Assembly: GCA_903874975.1 (NCBI GenBank)
Contig: CAIQUL010000019.1
Location: forward strand, 1 to 42,661
Source of the DNA: an uncultured Chthoniobacter sp.
GTDB taxonomy: Bacteria > Verrucomicrobiota > Verrucomicrobiia > Chthoniobacterales > Chthoniobacteraceae
Reading direction: 5' to 3'
Length of the DNA: 42,661 bases
Shown here: positions 16,746-33,095 of the stretch, one piece after another
How positions within the stretch are numbered: the first letter of the stretch is position 1
Layout of the letters: every line of letters starts with the position of its first letter
Program-made: the position numbers and the translations under genes
The notes under the pieces: generated by a model
Databases searched by the model: none
What the model was told of the DNA's origin: nothing
What the model saw: only the letters and a program-made list of their open reading frames with translations

Positions 16746-17558
16746 CTAGCCTTCCGCGTCGGGCGGCGGGGTGCGGGATCGGTTGGCGAGGAAGTCGCAA
16801 AGGCCGCGTTTTTTCGCGCCCGCGATGAAATCCCAAAACACCTGCGCCTCGGCACTCCACGCGCGCCCGCCGGCGGCGGCGAGGGCCTGGGTGGTGTTCA
16901 GTCCGCTGCGGTAGAGGAGGGAAAAGGCCGCTTTGATCGCGGTGCGCTGCTCGCTGGAAAAGCCGGCGCGGCGCAGCCCGACGACGTTGAGGCCGGCGAC
17001 GCCATTGAGGTCGCAGCCGATGGTGAAAGGCGGGAGGTCTTGGCTAAAGGCGGAGAGCCCCTGGCAGATGGCGAGCCGCCCGATCCGGATGTGCTGGTGA
17101 AAGACGCAGCCGCCGCCGATGAAGACCCGGTCGCCGACGGTGACGTGGCCGGCGAGGAGGGCGTTGTTCGCGATGATGACATGGTCGCCGAGTTGGCAGT
17201 TGTGCGCGAGATGCGCCCCGGCCATGAGAAAGCAGCCGTGGCCGACGACGGTGGCGCTGCCCTCGGTGGTGCCACGGTGAATGGTGCAGTACTCGCGGAT
17301 CTTATTGCCGTCGCCGATGCGGACCTCGCTTTGCACCGAGGGTTGAAAGGCGAAGTCCTGCGGCTCGCCGCCGATGATCGCGCCATAGCCGATGAGGTTG
17401 TTTTTTCCCATGACCACGTGGCCGCCGATGACGGCGTGGGCCTGAATGGTGCAGCCGTCGCCGATCTGCGCGGGGCCTTCGATGACGGCGTACGGCCCGA
17501 CGGTCACGCCGGAGCCAAGCCGGGCGTCGGGGTGGATGATGGCGGTGGGATGGAGCAT
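16746..17558 (-). CDS. lpxA: Acyl-ACP--UDP-N-acetylglucosamine O-acyltransferase
   Basis: LpxA catalyses the first step of lipid A synthesis, adding a 3-hydroxyacyl chain from ACP to UDP-GlcNAc in the cytoplasm. It implies a lipopolysaccharide-bearing outer membrane. The 270 residues are mostly left-handed beta-helix hexapeptide repeats (IIHPDARLGSGVTVGPYAVI, VIGGHVVMGKNNLIGYGAII). The family motif around the catalytic histidine is kept (GAHLAHNCQLGDHVIIANNA), as is the EYCTIHRGT segment. The C-terminal helical part carries acyl-ACP binding. The start is the ATG at 17556-17558, giving MLHPTAIIHP; upstream codons in the same frame only translate a heptamer tract. It lies downstream of uvrA in the same direction, apart from other lpx genes. 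Confidence 0.95.
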   Translation of the reverse strand: MLHPTAIIHPDARLGSGVTVGPYAVIEGPAQIGDGCTIQAHAVIGGHVVMGKNNLIGYGAIIGGEPQDFAFQPSVQSEVRIGDGNKIREYCTIHRGTTEGSATVVGHGCFLMAGAHLAHNCQLGDHVIIANNALLAGHVTVGDRVFIGGGCVFHQHIRIGRLAICQGLSAFSQDLPPFTIGCDLNGVAGLNVVGLRRAGFSSEQRTAIKAAFSLLYRSGLNTTQALAAAGGRAWSAEAQVFWDFIAGAKKRGLCDFLANRSRTPPPDAEG

Positions 17559-17566
17559 GGGGGAAA

Positions 17567-17594
17567 GGATGAAGGATGAAGGCGGAAGGATGAA
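17567..17594. repeat. Heptamer tract GGATGAA upstream of lpxA
   Basis: Four 7-base units read GGATGAA, GGATGAA, GGCGGAA, GGATGAA. The tract starts 8 bases upstream of the lpxA start codon, so its complement (TTCATCC units) lies in the lpxA leader mRNA and displaces any normal Shine-Dalgarno site. The same unit recurs inside uvrA at 22526-22553. Confidence 0.8.
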
Positions 17595-17672
17595 GGAAAA
17601 GCTCACGGCTTCATCGGGCGCAGGACATGCCGTGGCGCAGTGGTCCTGCCGGCCTGGTGCAAATGATCGCGC

Positions 17673-23282
<5,610 letters not shown>

Positions 23283-23443
23283 CAGGAAAATGGGCGCGGA
23301 TGCTCGTCTCTCGCGCGGACAAATGCAAACGCTCCGGTACGGTGCCGAATTGCCGTCCGGCTCCGTCCCCGGAATTCTGAATTGTCGGAGCGAAACTTTG
23401 CCTCCAACCTCCCGGCCCCAATCCAACCCGCCCACACCAACCT

Positions 23444-25473
<2,030 letters not shown>

Positions 25474-25522
25474 TGCGCCAGTGCTCTCTGAGCATTCCCC
25501 TAAAAGCGGGTGTGGGATTTTT

Positions 25523-25656
25523 CACGCAGACGCGAAGGACGCCGAGTTACGGAGTCCTTGCGACCGCGAAAATGCTCACCTGTCGGGTGAGCCTGTGGAG
25601 CCGCAGACTTTTTCCCATTCCTCTCCGCTCTCTGCGTCTCTGCGCCTCTGCGTTTT
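25523..25656. repeat. Octamer-type interspersed element between galT and the J-domain gene
   Basis: At 25630-25653 three 8-base units stand in tandem (CTCTGCGT, CTCTGCGC, CTCTGCGT). About 100 bases to the left, around 25523-25546, an imperfect inverted counterpart appears (CACGCAGACGCGAAGGACGC). The element fills most of the 222-bp gap between two convergent genes. It might act as a transcription barrier, but no poly-T run is present. Confidence 0.6.
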
Positions 25657-25695
25657 TCATCCCCTCGCCGTATTTCGGCTAAATCATCCACCGAT

Positions 25696-26439
25696 TCACC
25701 GCCCGCGCGCGGGCGTGACGCGCACCTCCGGGCGATACGTCACCCGGACCAGCAAATCGCCCCGGCCTCCGCGCGGCTTCGGCAGCCCTTCGCCCGCGAT
25801 CCGCACGATCTCGCCGCGTCCCACGCCCGCCGGAATCGCCACCCGCAGCATCCCGCCCGCGGGCCCCGGCATCGTTTCCGTGCCGCCCTGCGTGACGCGG
25901 CGGGCATCGATCCGCAACTCGCAGCGCAGGTCCGCCCCGCGCGCCTTGAACCGGAATCCCGGCCGCACTTTCAAACGCACCACCACCCAGCCCCCCGCAA
26001 ACGGCTCGGCCCGCTCCAGGCGCAAGCGCGTGCCCGGTGCCGTGTCCGGCGGCACCTCCAGCCGATAGCTTTCCGCGCCATGCGGATTCGCCGGGTCCTG
26101 CACGCGCACGTCCAACTCCGTGCCGCGGAGGAAATCCTCGATCCGCAGCAGTACATCCTGCGTCACGTTGCGCTCGATTTTTCCCGCCCGCCGCGGTGCT
26201 GCCGTGCGTCCCGCCTCGTCCGCCAGATCGCGATCATAAGCCCGCCGCCGCGCGGGATCGCTCAGGGTTTCGTGCGCCGCGTTCAGCTCCTGCGCCCGTC
26301 GTACCGCCTCCTCCGCGCCACCGTGCAGATCGGGGTGGTGCTGCTTGGAAAGGAGCCGGTAAGCCGAGCGGATCTCCGCCGCCGTGCAGCGACGATCGAG
26401 ACCGAGAACGGCGTAGTGGTCAGGGGCGGAGTCAGACAA
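25696..26439 (-). CDS. DnaJ-class co-chaperone (CbpA-like, no zinc finger)
   Basis: This 247-residue protein has an N-terminal J domain (about residues 7-72) with the H35-P36-D37 triad needed to stimulate DnaK ATPase. A short linker follows, then a C-terminal substrate-binding region (about 85-240; VTQDVLLRIEDFLRGTELDVRV, VAIPAGVGRGEIVRIAGEGLPKPRGGRGDLLV). There is no cysteine-rich zinc finger and no long Gly/Phe region, so it resembles CbpA more than DnaJ. The start codon is TTG at 26437-26439, chosen because it gives the conserved DHYAVLGL N-terminus; no clear ribosome-binding site is visible. It stands alone, convergent with galT and divergent from the TPR gene. Confidence 0.9.
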   Translation of the reverse strand: MSDSAPDHYAVLGLDRRCTAAEIRSAYRLLSKQHHPDLHGGAEEAVRRAQELNAAHETLSDPARRRAYDRDLADEAGRTAAPRRAGKIERNVTQDVLLRIEDFLRGTELDVRVQDPANPHGAESYRLEVPPDTAPGTRLRLERAEPFAGGWVVVRLKVRPGFRFKARGADLRCELRIDARRVTQGGTETMPGPAGGMLRVAIPAGVGRGEIVRIAGEGLPKPRGGRGDLLVRVTYRPEVRVTPARGR

Positions 26440-26645
26440 GCCGGCGAGCGTAGCCCAGCCCGGCCGGAGGGCCAGCCCGATGAATCGCCGGCGTGCGCGA
26501 ACTTTACAGCGTCCCCGCCTCGAGCTGCTCCCGGTAGATGAAGTCCGGCGCCTTCACGCCGGCAGGTAATGCACAAACGGCGGCGCGCCGGTTTTCTTAT
26601 TTCAATCGCCTAAGAAGCCCCCACTTTCCCGGCTTCTTCTCCGCT

Positions 26646-29600
26646 ATGAATTTTTCCCACCCCAGCTCCCGCAAACTTCTGCTCGCAGCGCTCGCGGCGG
26701 GACTCGTGCTCACCTCGTGGCCGACCGGCTTGCACGCGCAGGTTCCACTTTCGCCGGATGAGGGGGCGGCGGTGGTGCTGAATGCGGGACGGCGGGCGTA
26801 CAATGAGAAGCAGTTTCCGGTGGCGGCGGAGCGGTTCCGGGAGTTTTTGAAGGTCGCGCCGAATCACAAGGACGCGCCGGCAGGACGCTACGGGCTGGGG
26901 CTGGCGCTGCTGGAGGCGGGCGATGTGAAGGGAGCGCAGGAAGCGTTCACGCAGGCGGCGGGCGCGGAGTTTCCGGAGCGGCCACTGGCGCTGTATTTCA
27001 CGGGCGCGGCGCATCGGCTGGCGGGCACGCAGACGCTGGCGCAGATCGCGGCGAAGCCGAATGAGGAGGCGGCGCTGCGGGCCGCGGCGGCGGTGAGTTT
27101 TGGCGCAGCGGCGAAGTTTTTTCAACAGGCGGCGGAGATGTTCACGGCGCGGTGGAAGAAGCCGGAGGGCGAGCCGCCGCCGGTGCTGCCGATCGAGGGC
27201 GAGTGGCTGGTCCGCGCGCGGTGCGATCAGGCGGAGATGCTGCTGCGGACGGGCAAGGCGAAGGAGGCGGGCGATCTCGCGTGGACGGTGCTGAACGATC
27301 CGGCGTGGACGAAGAGCCGCAACCGCCCGCTCGCGGCGTATCACTTCGGGCACGCGAACTTTTTGCAGAAGGAATACGTGCTCGCCGGGCGGGAGCTGAG
27401 CCAGCTCGCGCCGTTCGCGCAGGAGTTTGGCGTGCATGCGCGGTATCTGCTCGCACGCGCGCATCATCTCAGCGGCGAACTCGCGGAGGCGGGCGGGCAA
27501 TACAAGGCGGTGCTCGCCGGTTACGATGAGCGGAAGAAAACGGCGCAGCCCGCGTTGCAAAATCCGGCGGCGCTCGTGCCGGAGCAAAAAGCGGCGCTGG
27601 AGGCGCTGGTGCAGCAACCCCCGCCCGAGCACGTGGCGCGCACGGAGTTTTACAGTGCGGTGCTCGCGTTCGACGAAGGGAAGCAGACCGACGCGGCGGC
27701 GATGTTCGCGGCGTTCGCGCAGAAATATCCGAAGTCGGCGCTACTCGCGGAGGCGCAGTTCCGCATTGGCGCGTGCAACGTGCAGCTCAAGAAGTGGCCC
27801 GAGGCCAACGCCGCGCTCGACCCGCTGAAGGAACATCCGCAGCTCGCCGATCAAGCGCTGACCTGGCTCGCCCGTGCAAAGATCGGCGCGGCTGATCCCG
27901 CGAAGCCGGCGGAGTTTAATCCGGCGGCAGTCGCCGCGCTCGACCTGCTGCGCCGCGCCGCGGCCAAAGTGCAGCCGCTCGCGGCCACCGATCCCGATGC
28001 AAAAATCCGCCGCGCGGGCATCCTCATGGAACTCGCCGACACGGCCGTGCTCGCGAAGCTATTTCCCGAGGCGGTGACGAACTACGATCTCGTCAGCAAC
28101 GAGAAGCTTGATCGCGCCGAGGAAGCCATGCAGCGGCAGGTCACGGCGCGGCACCTCGCCGCGCAGCATCCCGAGGCGGAGGCGGCGGCGGTGCGCTTCG
28201 AGCAGACGTATCCGGCCAGCACGTTGCTGCCGGTGGTCCTTTTCCGCGCCGCGGAGAGCGCCTACCTCCGCGCGGTGAAAACCGCCGACCCGAACGGCCA
28301 GAAGGCGGCCCTCGCCGAGGCCGTCGCCCGCTACAAGCGCATCGTGCGGAAGTATCCCGACTTCCCGCACATCAACATGGCGCGCCACGGCCTCGCGACG
28401 TCGCTCTACCGGCTCGGCAACCACGCGGAAGCGGCGCTCACTTTCGCCACCATCCCCGACCCCGACCGCTCCGGCGATCTCGCCGACGCGCCGTATCTCC
28501 TCGCCGATTGCCTGATGCGCGGTTTCCCGGCGGAAACCGACGACGCGATCCAGGCCGCGCGTTTCATCCAGCAGGCGGAGCAGGCCGCGAAGCTGCTTGA
28601 TGTTTTCACCGGCGCGAACCCGCAAAGCCCGCAGGCCGCCGACGCGCTGCTCAAGCTCGGCTACTGCCAGCAGCGCGTCGGCCTGCTGCTCGCCGCGCCC
28701 GCCGACCGCACGAAAGCGCTCACCGCCGCGCGCGACGCCTACGACAAGGCGATGAAGCTCACCGACAAGGAGCCCGTGCGCTCGGTCGCCGTCTTCGAGC
28801 TGGCGAAATGCCAGGCGCTCCTCGGCGATGCGGCCACCTCCGCGGCTTTGTTCGCGCAGTTTCAAAACGCGCCGCTGAACGCCACTCCGAACGCGCCGCT
28901 CGCGCTGCTCCGGCTCTCGGTCCTCCAGCGCGCGCAGGGCAAAACGGCGGAGGCGGTGAACATCATGACGGCGTGCCGCGCGCAGCACGAAGCCAAGCTC
29001 GCCGCCGATCCGGCACGCGCGCCGTGGGTGCCGATGATCCAATACGAACACGCCCTGGCGCTGAAGGAATCCGGCAAACTGCCCGAGGCCCGCGCACAGT
29101 TTGAGGCGCTGGCGAAAGCCTTCGTCGGGAAGCCCGAGGGACTGAACGCGGAATGGCGCCTGAGCCAGTGCAAACGCGAGGAGACCGCCGCGCTCATCGC
29201 CACGGCGCGCACTGCCGCGGCCAACCCCGGCGCGAATCCCGAGCAGTTCGCCACGGCGTTGAAAGCGCTCGAGACACAGACCGACGCGCTGCGCGATTCC
29301 GCCGATGGCTTCCTCGTCCAGGCCGAGCAGCTCCGCCCGCAGGCCGGCGGCTCCGACGCGCATCTGCGCATGCTTTACGAGGCGGCGTGGTCCTTCCGCC
29401 TGATCTCGGAAGTGGAAACTGAACCCGCGAAACTCATCGCGCAGCGCCCGCCCGTGGTCGCCGCGCCTGCCCCGGCGGGCACGCCCGCGAAAGCGCCCGC
29501 CGCGGCACCGTCGCCCGCTCCCGCCGCGCGTCCGCCCGCAGAAAAACGCGCCATCGAGGTTTACCAGAAAATCATCGCCGCCGCGTCGGCCGCGTCCGTC

Positions 29601-30419
29601 GCCACGCAGGCGCGCAGCGAGCTGGCGGAGCTTTTCACCGCCCGCGGCGACACCGACACCGCCGCCGAGCTGCTCACGGAATCGCTCCAGCACACGCCCG
29701 CCGGGGGGATTCCCGGCCGCATCCGCCTCGGCCTCGCCGCCGCGAATATCGCCCGGAAAGCTCCCGCGCAGGCGCTCGCGAACGTCCAGCCGCTCCTCGC
29801 CGCGCCCGACAGCCCGGACGGCATCGAGGCTCGCACGATCGTTGGCGAGGCGCTCATCCAGCAGCAGAACTGGCCCAAGGCCATCGAGCAGTTGCTGCCG
29901 TTTCGCGACGACGGAAAACTCCACAACATCGCCGGGGTGAGCGACCGCGCGGTGCTGCGCCTCGCTTTCGCCTACTCGCAGAGTGCCCAGTGGGCCCCCG
30001 CGCGGCAGACGCTGGAAACGCTGCTGCAGCGCTACCCTCAGAGCCCGTGGATCGACGAGGCGCGCTACACCATCGGCTGGGTCTGGCAGAACCAGAAAAA
30101 CTACGACGCCGCCGTGGCCGCGTTCAGCGAAGTGACCAAGCGCACGACCGCAGAAATCGCAGCGAAGGCGCAGTTGCAGATCGGCCTGTGCCGGCTGGAG
30201 CAGAAGCGCTGGGAGGAAGCCGCCGCCGCGCTCGTCGCGGTGACCGTGACCTACGCCTACCCGGAGTTGGTCGCCGCCGCCCGCTGCGAAGCGGCCCGCG
30301 CGCATCTGGAACTGCTCAAGCCCGCCGAGGCGAAGAAGCAATGGCAGCAGGTCCTCAACGAATCCCCGAAAAGCCCGTGGGCCGACGTGGCGAGGAAGGG
30401 TTTGGAGGGATTGAAATAG
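26646..30419 (+). CDS. Large secreted TPR-repeat protein
   Basis: This is a 1257-residue protein with a signal peptide (cleavage likely near residue 31, LHA-Q). Almost the whole mature part is alanine-rich helical repeats of the TPR type (GRRAYNEKQFPVAAERFREFLKVAPNHK, ARYKRIVRKYPDFPHINMARHGLATSLYRLGNHAEAAL, RQTLETLLQRYPQSPWIDEARYTIGWVW). A proline/alanine linker at about 931-967 splits it into two repeat arrays. Such proteins act as periplasmic scaffolds (compare the YbgF/CpoB and BamD types), but this one is far longer and I cannot name its partners. The start is the ATG at 26646; 36 codons of open frame upstream lack any start-like feature. The FG-GAP gene begins 2 bases after its stop, so they are translated together. 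Confidence 0.88.
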   Translation: MNFSHPSSRKLLLAALAAGLVLTSWPTGLHAQVPLSPDEGAAVVLNAGRRAYNEKQFPVAAERFREFLKVAPNHKDAPAGRYGLGLALLEAGDVKGAQEAFTQAAGAEFPERPLALYFTGAAHRLAGTQTLAQIAAKPNEEAALRAAAAVSFGAAAKFFQQAAEMFTARWKKPEGEPPPVLPIEGEWLVRARCDQAEMLLRTGKAKEAGDLAWTVLNDPAWTKSRNRPLAAYHFGHANFLQKEYVLAGRELSQLAPFAQEFGVHARYLLARAHHLSGELAEAGGQYKAVLAGYDERKKTAQPALQNPAALVPEQKAALEALVQQPPPEHVARTEFYSAVLAFDEGKQTDAAAMFAAFAQKYPKSALLAEAQFRIGACNVQLKKWPEANAALDPLKEHPQLADQALTWLARAKIGAADPAKPAEFNPAAVAALDLLRRAAAKVQPLAATDPDAKIRRAGILMELADTAVLAKLFPEAVTNYDLVSNEKLDRAEEAMQRQVTARHLAAQHPEAEAAAVRFEQTYPASTLLPVVLFRAAESAYLRAVKTADPNGQKAALAEAVARYKRIVRKYPDFPHINMARHGLATSLYRLGNHAEAALTFATIPDPDRSGDLADAPYLLADCLMRGFPAETDDAIQAARFIQQAEQAAKLLDVFTGANPQSPQAADALLKLGYCQQRVGLLLAAPADRTKALTAARDAYDKAMKLTDKEPVRSVAVFELAKCQALLGDAATSAALFAQFQNAPLNATPNAPLALLRLSVLQRAQGKTAEAVNIMTACRAQHEAKLAADPARAPWVPMIQYEHALALKESGKLPEARAQFEALAKAFVGKPEGLNAEWRLSQCKREETAALIATARTAAANPGANPEQFATALKALETQTDALRDSADGFLVQAEQLRPQAGGSDAHLRMLYEAAWSFRLISEVETEPAKLIAQRPPVVAAPAPAGTPAKAPAAAPSPAPAARPPAEKRAIEVYQKIIAAASAASVATQARSELAELFTARGDTDTAAELLTESLQHTPAGGIPGRIRLGLAAANIARKAPAQALANVQPLLAAPDSPDGIEARTIVGEALIQQQNWPKAIEQLLPFRDDGKLHNIAGVSDRAVLRLAFAYSQSAQWAPARQTLETLLQRYPQSPWIDEARYTIGWVWQNQKNYDAAVAAFSEVTKRTTAEIAAKAQLQIGLCRLEQKRWEEAAAALVAVTVTYAYPELVAAARCEAARAHLELLKPAEAKKQWQQVLNESPKSPWADVARKGLEGLK

Positions 30420-30421
30420 TC

Positions 30422-32260
30422 ATGCCGCACGCGCGCAGGATTCCTCGTCCACACCCGCTCCTCATCCACATGGAGCGCGGCCTTCCCGACGAAACGCGCA
30501 GACTTCCCAGCGAAAAGGGGAGCGCGCGCTCGCCTTTTGTATCCCGAATCGCCGCGCTCCTGCTCTTCCTCGCGTGCCTCTCCCTCCCCGCCCGCGCCTA
30601 CGTTGAGGTCCCGTATTCCCTCGGCAAAGTCATCGCCGAATCCACGAACATCTTCGTCATTCGCGTCCAGAATGTGGATCGCGCGGCAAACGTCATCACC
30701 TACTCCAAGGTCGCCGACCTCAAAGGCACGCACCCCACGCAGACGCTGAAGCACAACATCGGGCGCGGCGGTTTTCACCCGCGCGAATGGCAGACCGTCA
30801 TGGCCTGGGCCGAGGTCGGGCAGACCGCCGTGATGTTTCACAACGGCGGCCTGTCGGAGATCTGCATCAACGACTACTGGTATCAGTGCGGCGGAGGCGG
30901 CGAGGGGTGGAACATGGTTCACGCCGAGCCGTTTCTGCTCCGCAGCTTTGCCGGCAAACCGGAGAAGCTCATCGCCGCCGTGACCGCCATCCTCGCCGGG
31001 CAGGAGGTCACCGTCACCGCGATGGTCGATGGCAACAAAGATGCCATCCAGCTCCGCACCGCGCGCGTGCAGCGGATCAAGGCCAGCCTCGCGCTCCAGG
31101 ATTACAACGCCGCGCGTGATTTCGCCGGCTGGGGCGCCGACGAAATGCGCCCGCTCGCCGGCATGCCCGGCTTTCAGCAATACGCCGGGCTCAACCGCAC
31201 CAGCCCCGGCGCGGCAGGCGTGGCTCCGGCGGATTTCGACGGCGACGGCAAGATGGACCTCTGCCTTTTCGGCAGCGCGAAAGTGGTGCTGCTGCAAAAC
31301 GCGGGCGGTTCGCTCAATGAGGTCGCGCTCCCCGTGACCGACGGCGCGCGCGCGGCGTCGTGGGCCGACTACAACGGCGACGGCAAGCCCGACCTGCTGC
31401 TCGCCACGCCCTCGGGCGCGCGGCTTTTCACGAACACCGGCGCGGGCACTTTCAAGGACGACACCGCCAGCCTGCCGACCGCCGCATACAGCCATCTCAC
31501 CGCCGCCGCGTGGCTCGACCAAAACGCCGACGGCAAGCCCGACATCCTGCTCGCCGACGGCTTCAACGGGCTGCGGCTATTGCTGAATGTGAGCGCCGCC
31601 GCCGCGCCGAAGTTCGAGGATGTCTCCGACAAAGTCGGGCTCGGGCGCGACGGCCTCGCGGCGCGGCTGAAAGGCGACCGCCTCGCGCTCGCCGATGTCG
31701 ATGGCGACGGGCGCACCGACTTTCTCTACAGCGCGGGCAGCGGCGTGCTCGTGCTGAACAAGAAGGAGGGTTTCGCCGAGGCGAAGGACTCCGGCCTCGC
31801 GTTTCGCGCCGGGCAAATCGCGCCGGTCTTCGGCGACTTCGATGGCGACAAAGCGCCCGACGTGTTCGTGCCGCAGACCGGCGGGAGCAAACTTTTCCGC
31901 AACGACGGCAAGGGCCGCTTCACCGACATCACCGCGAAGTCCGGCGCGCTCGCCTCGTTCACCGGCGACGCCGCGTGCGCCGTGTGGACCGACTTCAACA
32001 ACCGCGGCCAGCTCGATCTCCTCGTCGGCTGCCTGCGCGGCCCGAACCGCTACTTCCGCCACACCGGCAACGGCACCTTCGCCGACGCCACCGAGGAAAT
32101 CGGCTTCCTCCAGCGCATCTTCAACACCCGCGCCCTCGCCGCCATCGACCTCAACAAAGACGGCGTCCTCGACCTCATCCTCAACAACGAAGGCCAGGAA
32201 TCCTCCGTCCTCATCGGCAACCCGCAGCGCGTGGCGGGGCCAGCGGTGGCGAAGCAGTGA
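30422..32260 (+). CDS. Secreted FG-GAP/VCBS-repeat propeller protein with unknown N-terminal domain
   Basis: This 612-residue protein has, at about residues 270-590, seven calcium-loop repeats of the FG-GAP/VCBS type (DFDGDGKMD, DYNGDGKPD, DQNADGKPD, DVDGDGRTD, DFDGDKAPD, a degenerate DFNNRGQLD, DLNKDGVLD). They should form a seven-bladed, integrin-like propeller outside the cell. The hydrophobic signal (about 44-60, ending PARA-Y) is preceded by an unusually long arginine-rich lead, so the true start may be the ATG at 30470 or later. Residues about 61-265 form a domain I do not recognise, with YVEVPYSLGKVIAESTNIFV and a glycine/cysteine patch (ICINDYWYQCGGGGEGW). It follows the TPR gene by 2 bases. 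Confidence 0.88.
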   Translation: MPHARRIPRPHPLLIHMERGLPDETRRLPSEKGSARSPFVSRIAALLLFLACLSLPARAYVEVPYSLGKVIAESTNIFVIRVQNVDRAANVITYSKVADLKGTHPTQTLKHNIGRGGFHPREWQTVMAWAEVGQTAVMFHNGGLSEICINDYWYQCGGGGEGWNMVHAEPFLLRSFAGKPEKLIAAVTAILAGQEVTVTAMVDGNKDAIQLRTARVQRIKASLALQDYNAARDFAGWGADEMRPLAGMPGFQQYAGLNRTSPGAAGVAPADFDGDGKMDLCLFGSAKVVLLQNAGGSLNEVALPVTDGARAASWADYNGDGKPDLLLATPSGARLFTNTGAGTFKDDTASLPTAAYSHLTAAAWLDQNADGKPDILLADGFNGLRLLLNVSAAAAPKFEDVSDKVGLGRDGLAARLKGDRLALADVDGDGRTDFLYSAGSGVLVLNKKEGFAEAKDSGLAFRAGQIAPVFGDFDGDKAPDVFVPQTGGSKLFRNDGKGRFTDITAKSGALASFTGDAACAVWTDFNNRGQLDLLVGCLRGPNRYFRHTGNGTFADATEEIGFLQRIFNTRALAAIDLNKDGVLDLILNNEGQESSVLIGNPQRVAGPAVAKQ

Positions 32261-32307
32261 CCACCAACCAAGGAAACGCAACGCTCGTGGAGAAAATCAA
32301 TAACAAC

Positions 32308-32505
32308 GCCGTCATTCTGAACGGAGTTTCGCCGTGGGCGAAGGCGGGGGCGAAACGCAGTGAATCGCTGACTGAAACGTGGGCGGAGGCGGTGGGAGTG
32401 ATGGCGCGCGCATTTCACCAGACCGCCTCCGCCCACGGAGAGTCAGCGATCCTTCACTCCGGCTTGGTTCGCAAAGCCTCCCAAGCCTCCGTTCAGGATG
32501 ACGGC
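32308..32505. repeat. 198-bp nested inverted repeat downstream of the FG-GAP gene
   Basis: Three arm pairs nest around a 28-base loop: outer 32308-32326/32487-32505 (GCCGTCATTCTGAACGGAG, 18 of 19 paired), middle 32364-32373/32441-32450 (ATCGCTGACT, perfect) and inner 32378-32393/32422-32437 (CGTGGGCGGAGGCGGT, perfect). A further GTTTCGCC/GGCGAAAC pair lies inside the left half. It could form a long cruciform or RNA hairpin. No ORF is supported inside. It occupies most of the gap 32261-32608, and the remainder up to the toxin gene shows nothing recognisable. Confidence 0.85.
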
Positions 32506-32608
32506 CGGTTTTTTTCGACGGATACGCCGCCTTCGCCCACCACGCCCTGCGCGACCGCCAGCCCCGCAGGAGTCGTCTTCAACGACCCCGGTTTGGCGGA
32601 GTCGCCCG

Positions 32609-32929
32609 CTAATCCAAATCCAACGCGAAACGCAGCGACTGCTTTATACGTGCCATCACTTCCGCCGGCAGAACCCCGAGACGCCGCTCCAGTCGCTTTA
32701 CAGGCAGTGAGCCAATGCCTTGCACATTCGCCACACCTTCCAAACGAAGAAATGGCAGCTTCGGCATTTTCACTTCATACGCGCTATCCCGGTCTTCCGA
32801 AGTCAACGGCACATAGAGCACCAGAACCCGCGGCGGATCTTCGTCGTAGCGCGAAACCACTACCACCGGTCGCGTCTTGGCAGCCATTCCAAGGTCTGCC
32901 AGCCAGACTTCACCGGGACGGGGGCTCAT
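32609..32929 (-). CDS. MazF/PemK-family endoribonuclease toxin
   Basis: This 106-residue protein opens with the PemK/MazF signature (PRPGEVWLADLG), followed by KTRPVVVVSRYDEDPPRVLVLYVPLTSED, the beta-barrel core with the conserved arginine and threonine/serine expected for RNA cleavage. The length is normal. It would cut mRNA when released from its antitoxin. Its start codon lies inside the antitoxin gene (20-base overlap), the usual toxin-antitoxin layout with antitoxin first. The pair reads against the surrounding plus-strand envelope genes and sits beside a long palindromic element, as acquired modules often do. Family assignment is confident; activity and target sequence are not known. 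Confidence 0.9.
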   Translation of the reverse strand: MSPRPGEVWLADLGMAAKTRPVVVVSRYDEDPPRVLVLYVPLTSEDRDSAYEVKMPKLPFLRLEGVANVQGIGSLPVKRLERRLGVLPAEVMARIKQSLRFALDLD

Positions 32930-33095
32930 CGAGGATGTCCATTACTTCCTGTTCGACGCTCCTCGAACGACCGATGTCCAAAGCGTCGTCGTCCGCCAAC
33001 TCGATGATCTCTGCCACCCGCGCGCGAACCTTTTGCGAGGTTTCCGGCTTCCACTCGTGGAGCTTGGTTTCCAGTTTTTCGGCGATGGCTTCCAT
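32910..33095 (-). CDS. Small antitoxin partner of the MazF-type toxin
   Basis: This 61-residue protein is rich in glutamate and lysine and predicted mostly helical (AIAEKLETKLHEWKPETSQKVRARVAEIIELAD, then an acidic tail EQEVMDILDEPPSR). It lies immediately upstream of the toxin gene and overlaps it by 20 bases, with the toxin in another frame. I do not see a clear MazE-type AbrB fold or a ribbon-helix-helix DNA-binding N-terminus. The antitoxin call rests on position, size and composition. The acidic C-terminal tail is what would be expected to wrap the toxin. The promoter should lie in 33096-33177, the gap shared with the divergent PQQ-type gene. Confidence 0.78.
   Translation of the reverse strand: MEAIAEKLETKLHEWKPETSQKVRARVAEIIELADDDALDIGRSRSVEQEVMDILDEPPSR

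Noticed and set aside
23283-23443. Promoters in the uvrA/sugar-binding protein divergent gap
   Set aside because: No convincing -35/-10 pair or LexA-type palindrome could be found by eye.
26504-26590. Possible gene tail on the minus strand (reading PAGVKAPDFIYREQLEAGTL then stop)
   Set aside because: Only about 30 codons between stops, with no ATG. It looks protein-like and may be a decayed gene end, but this is too little to call.
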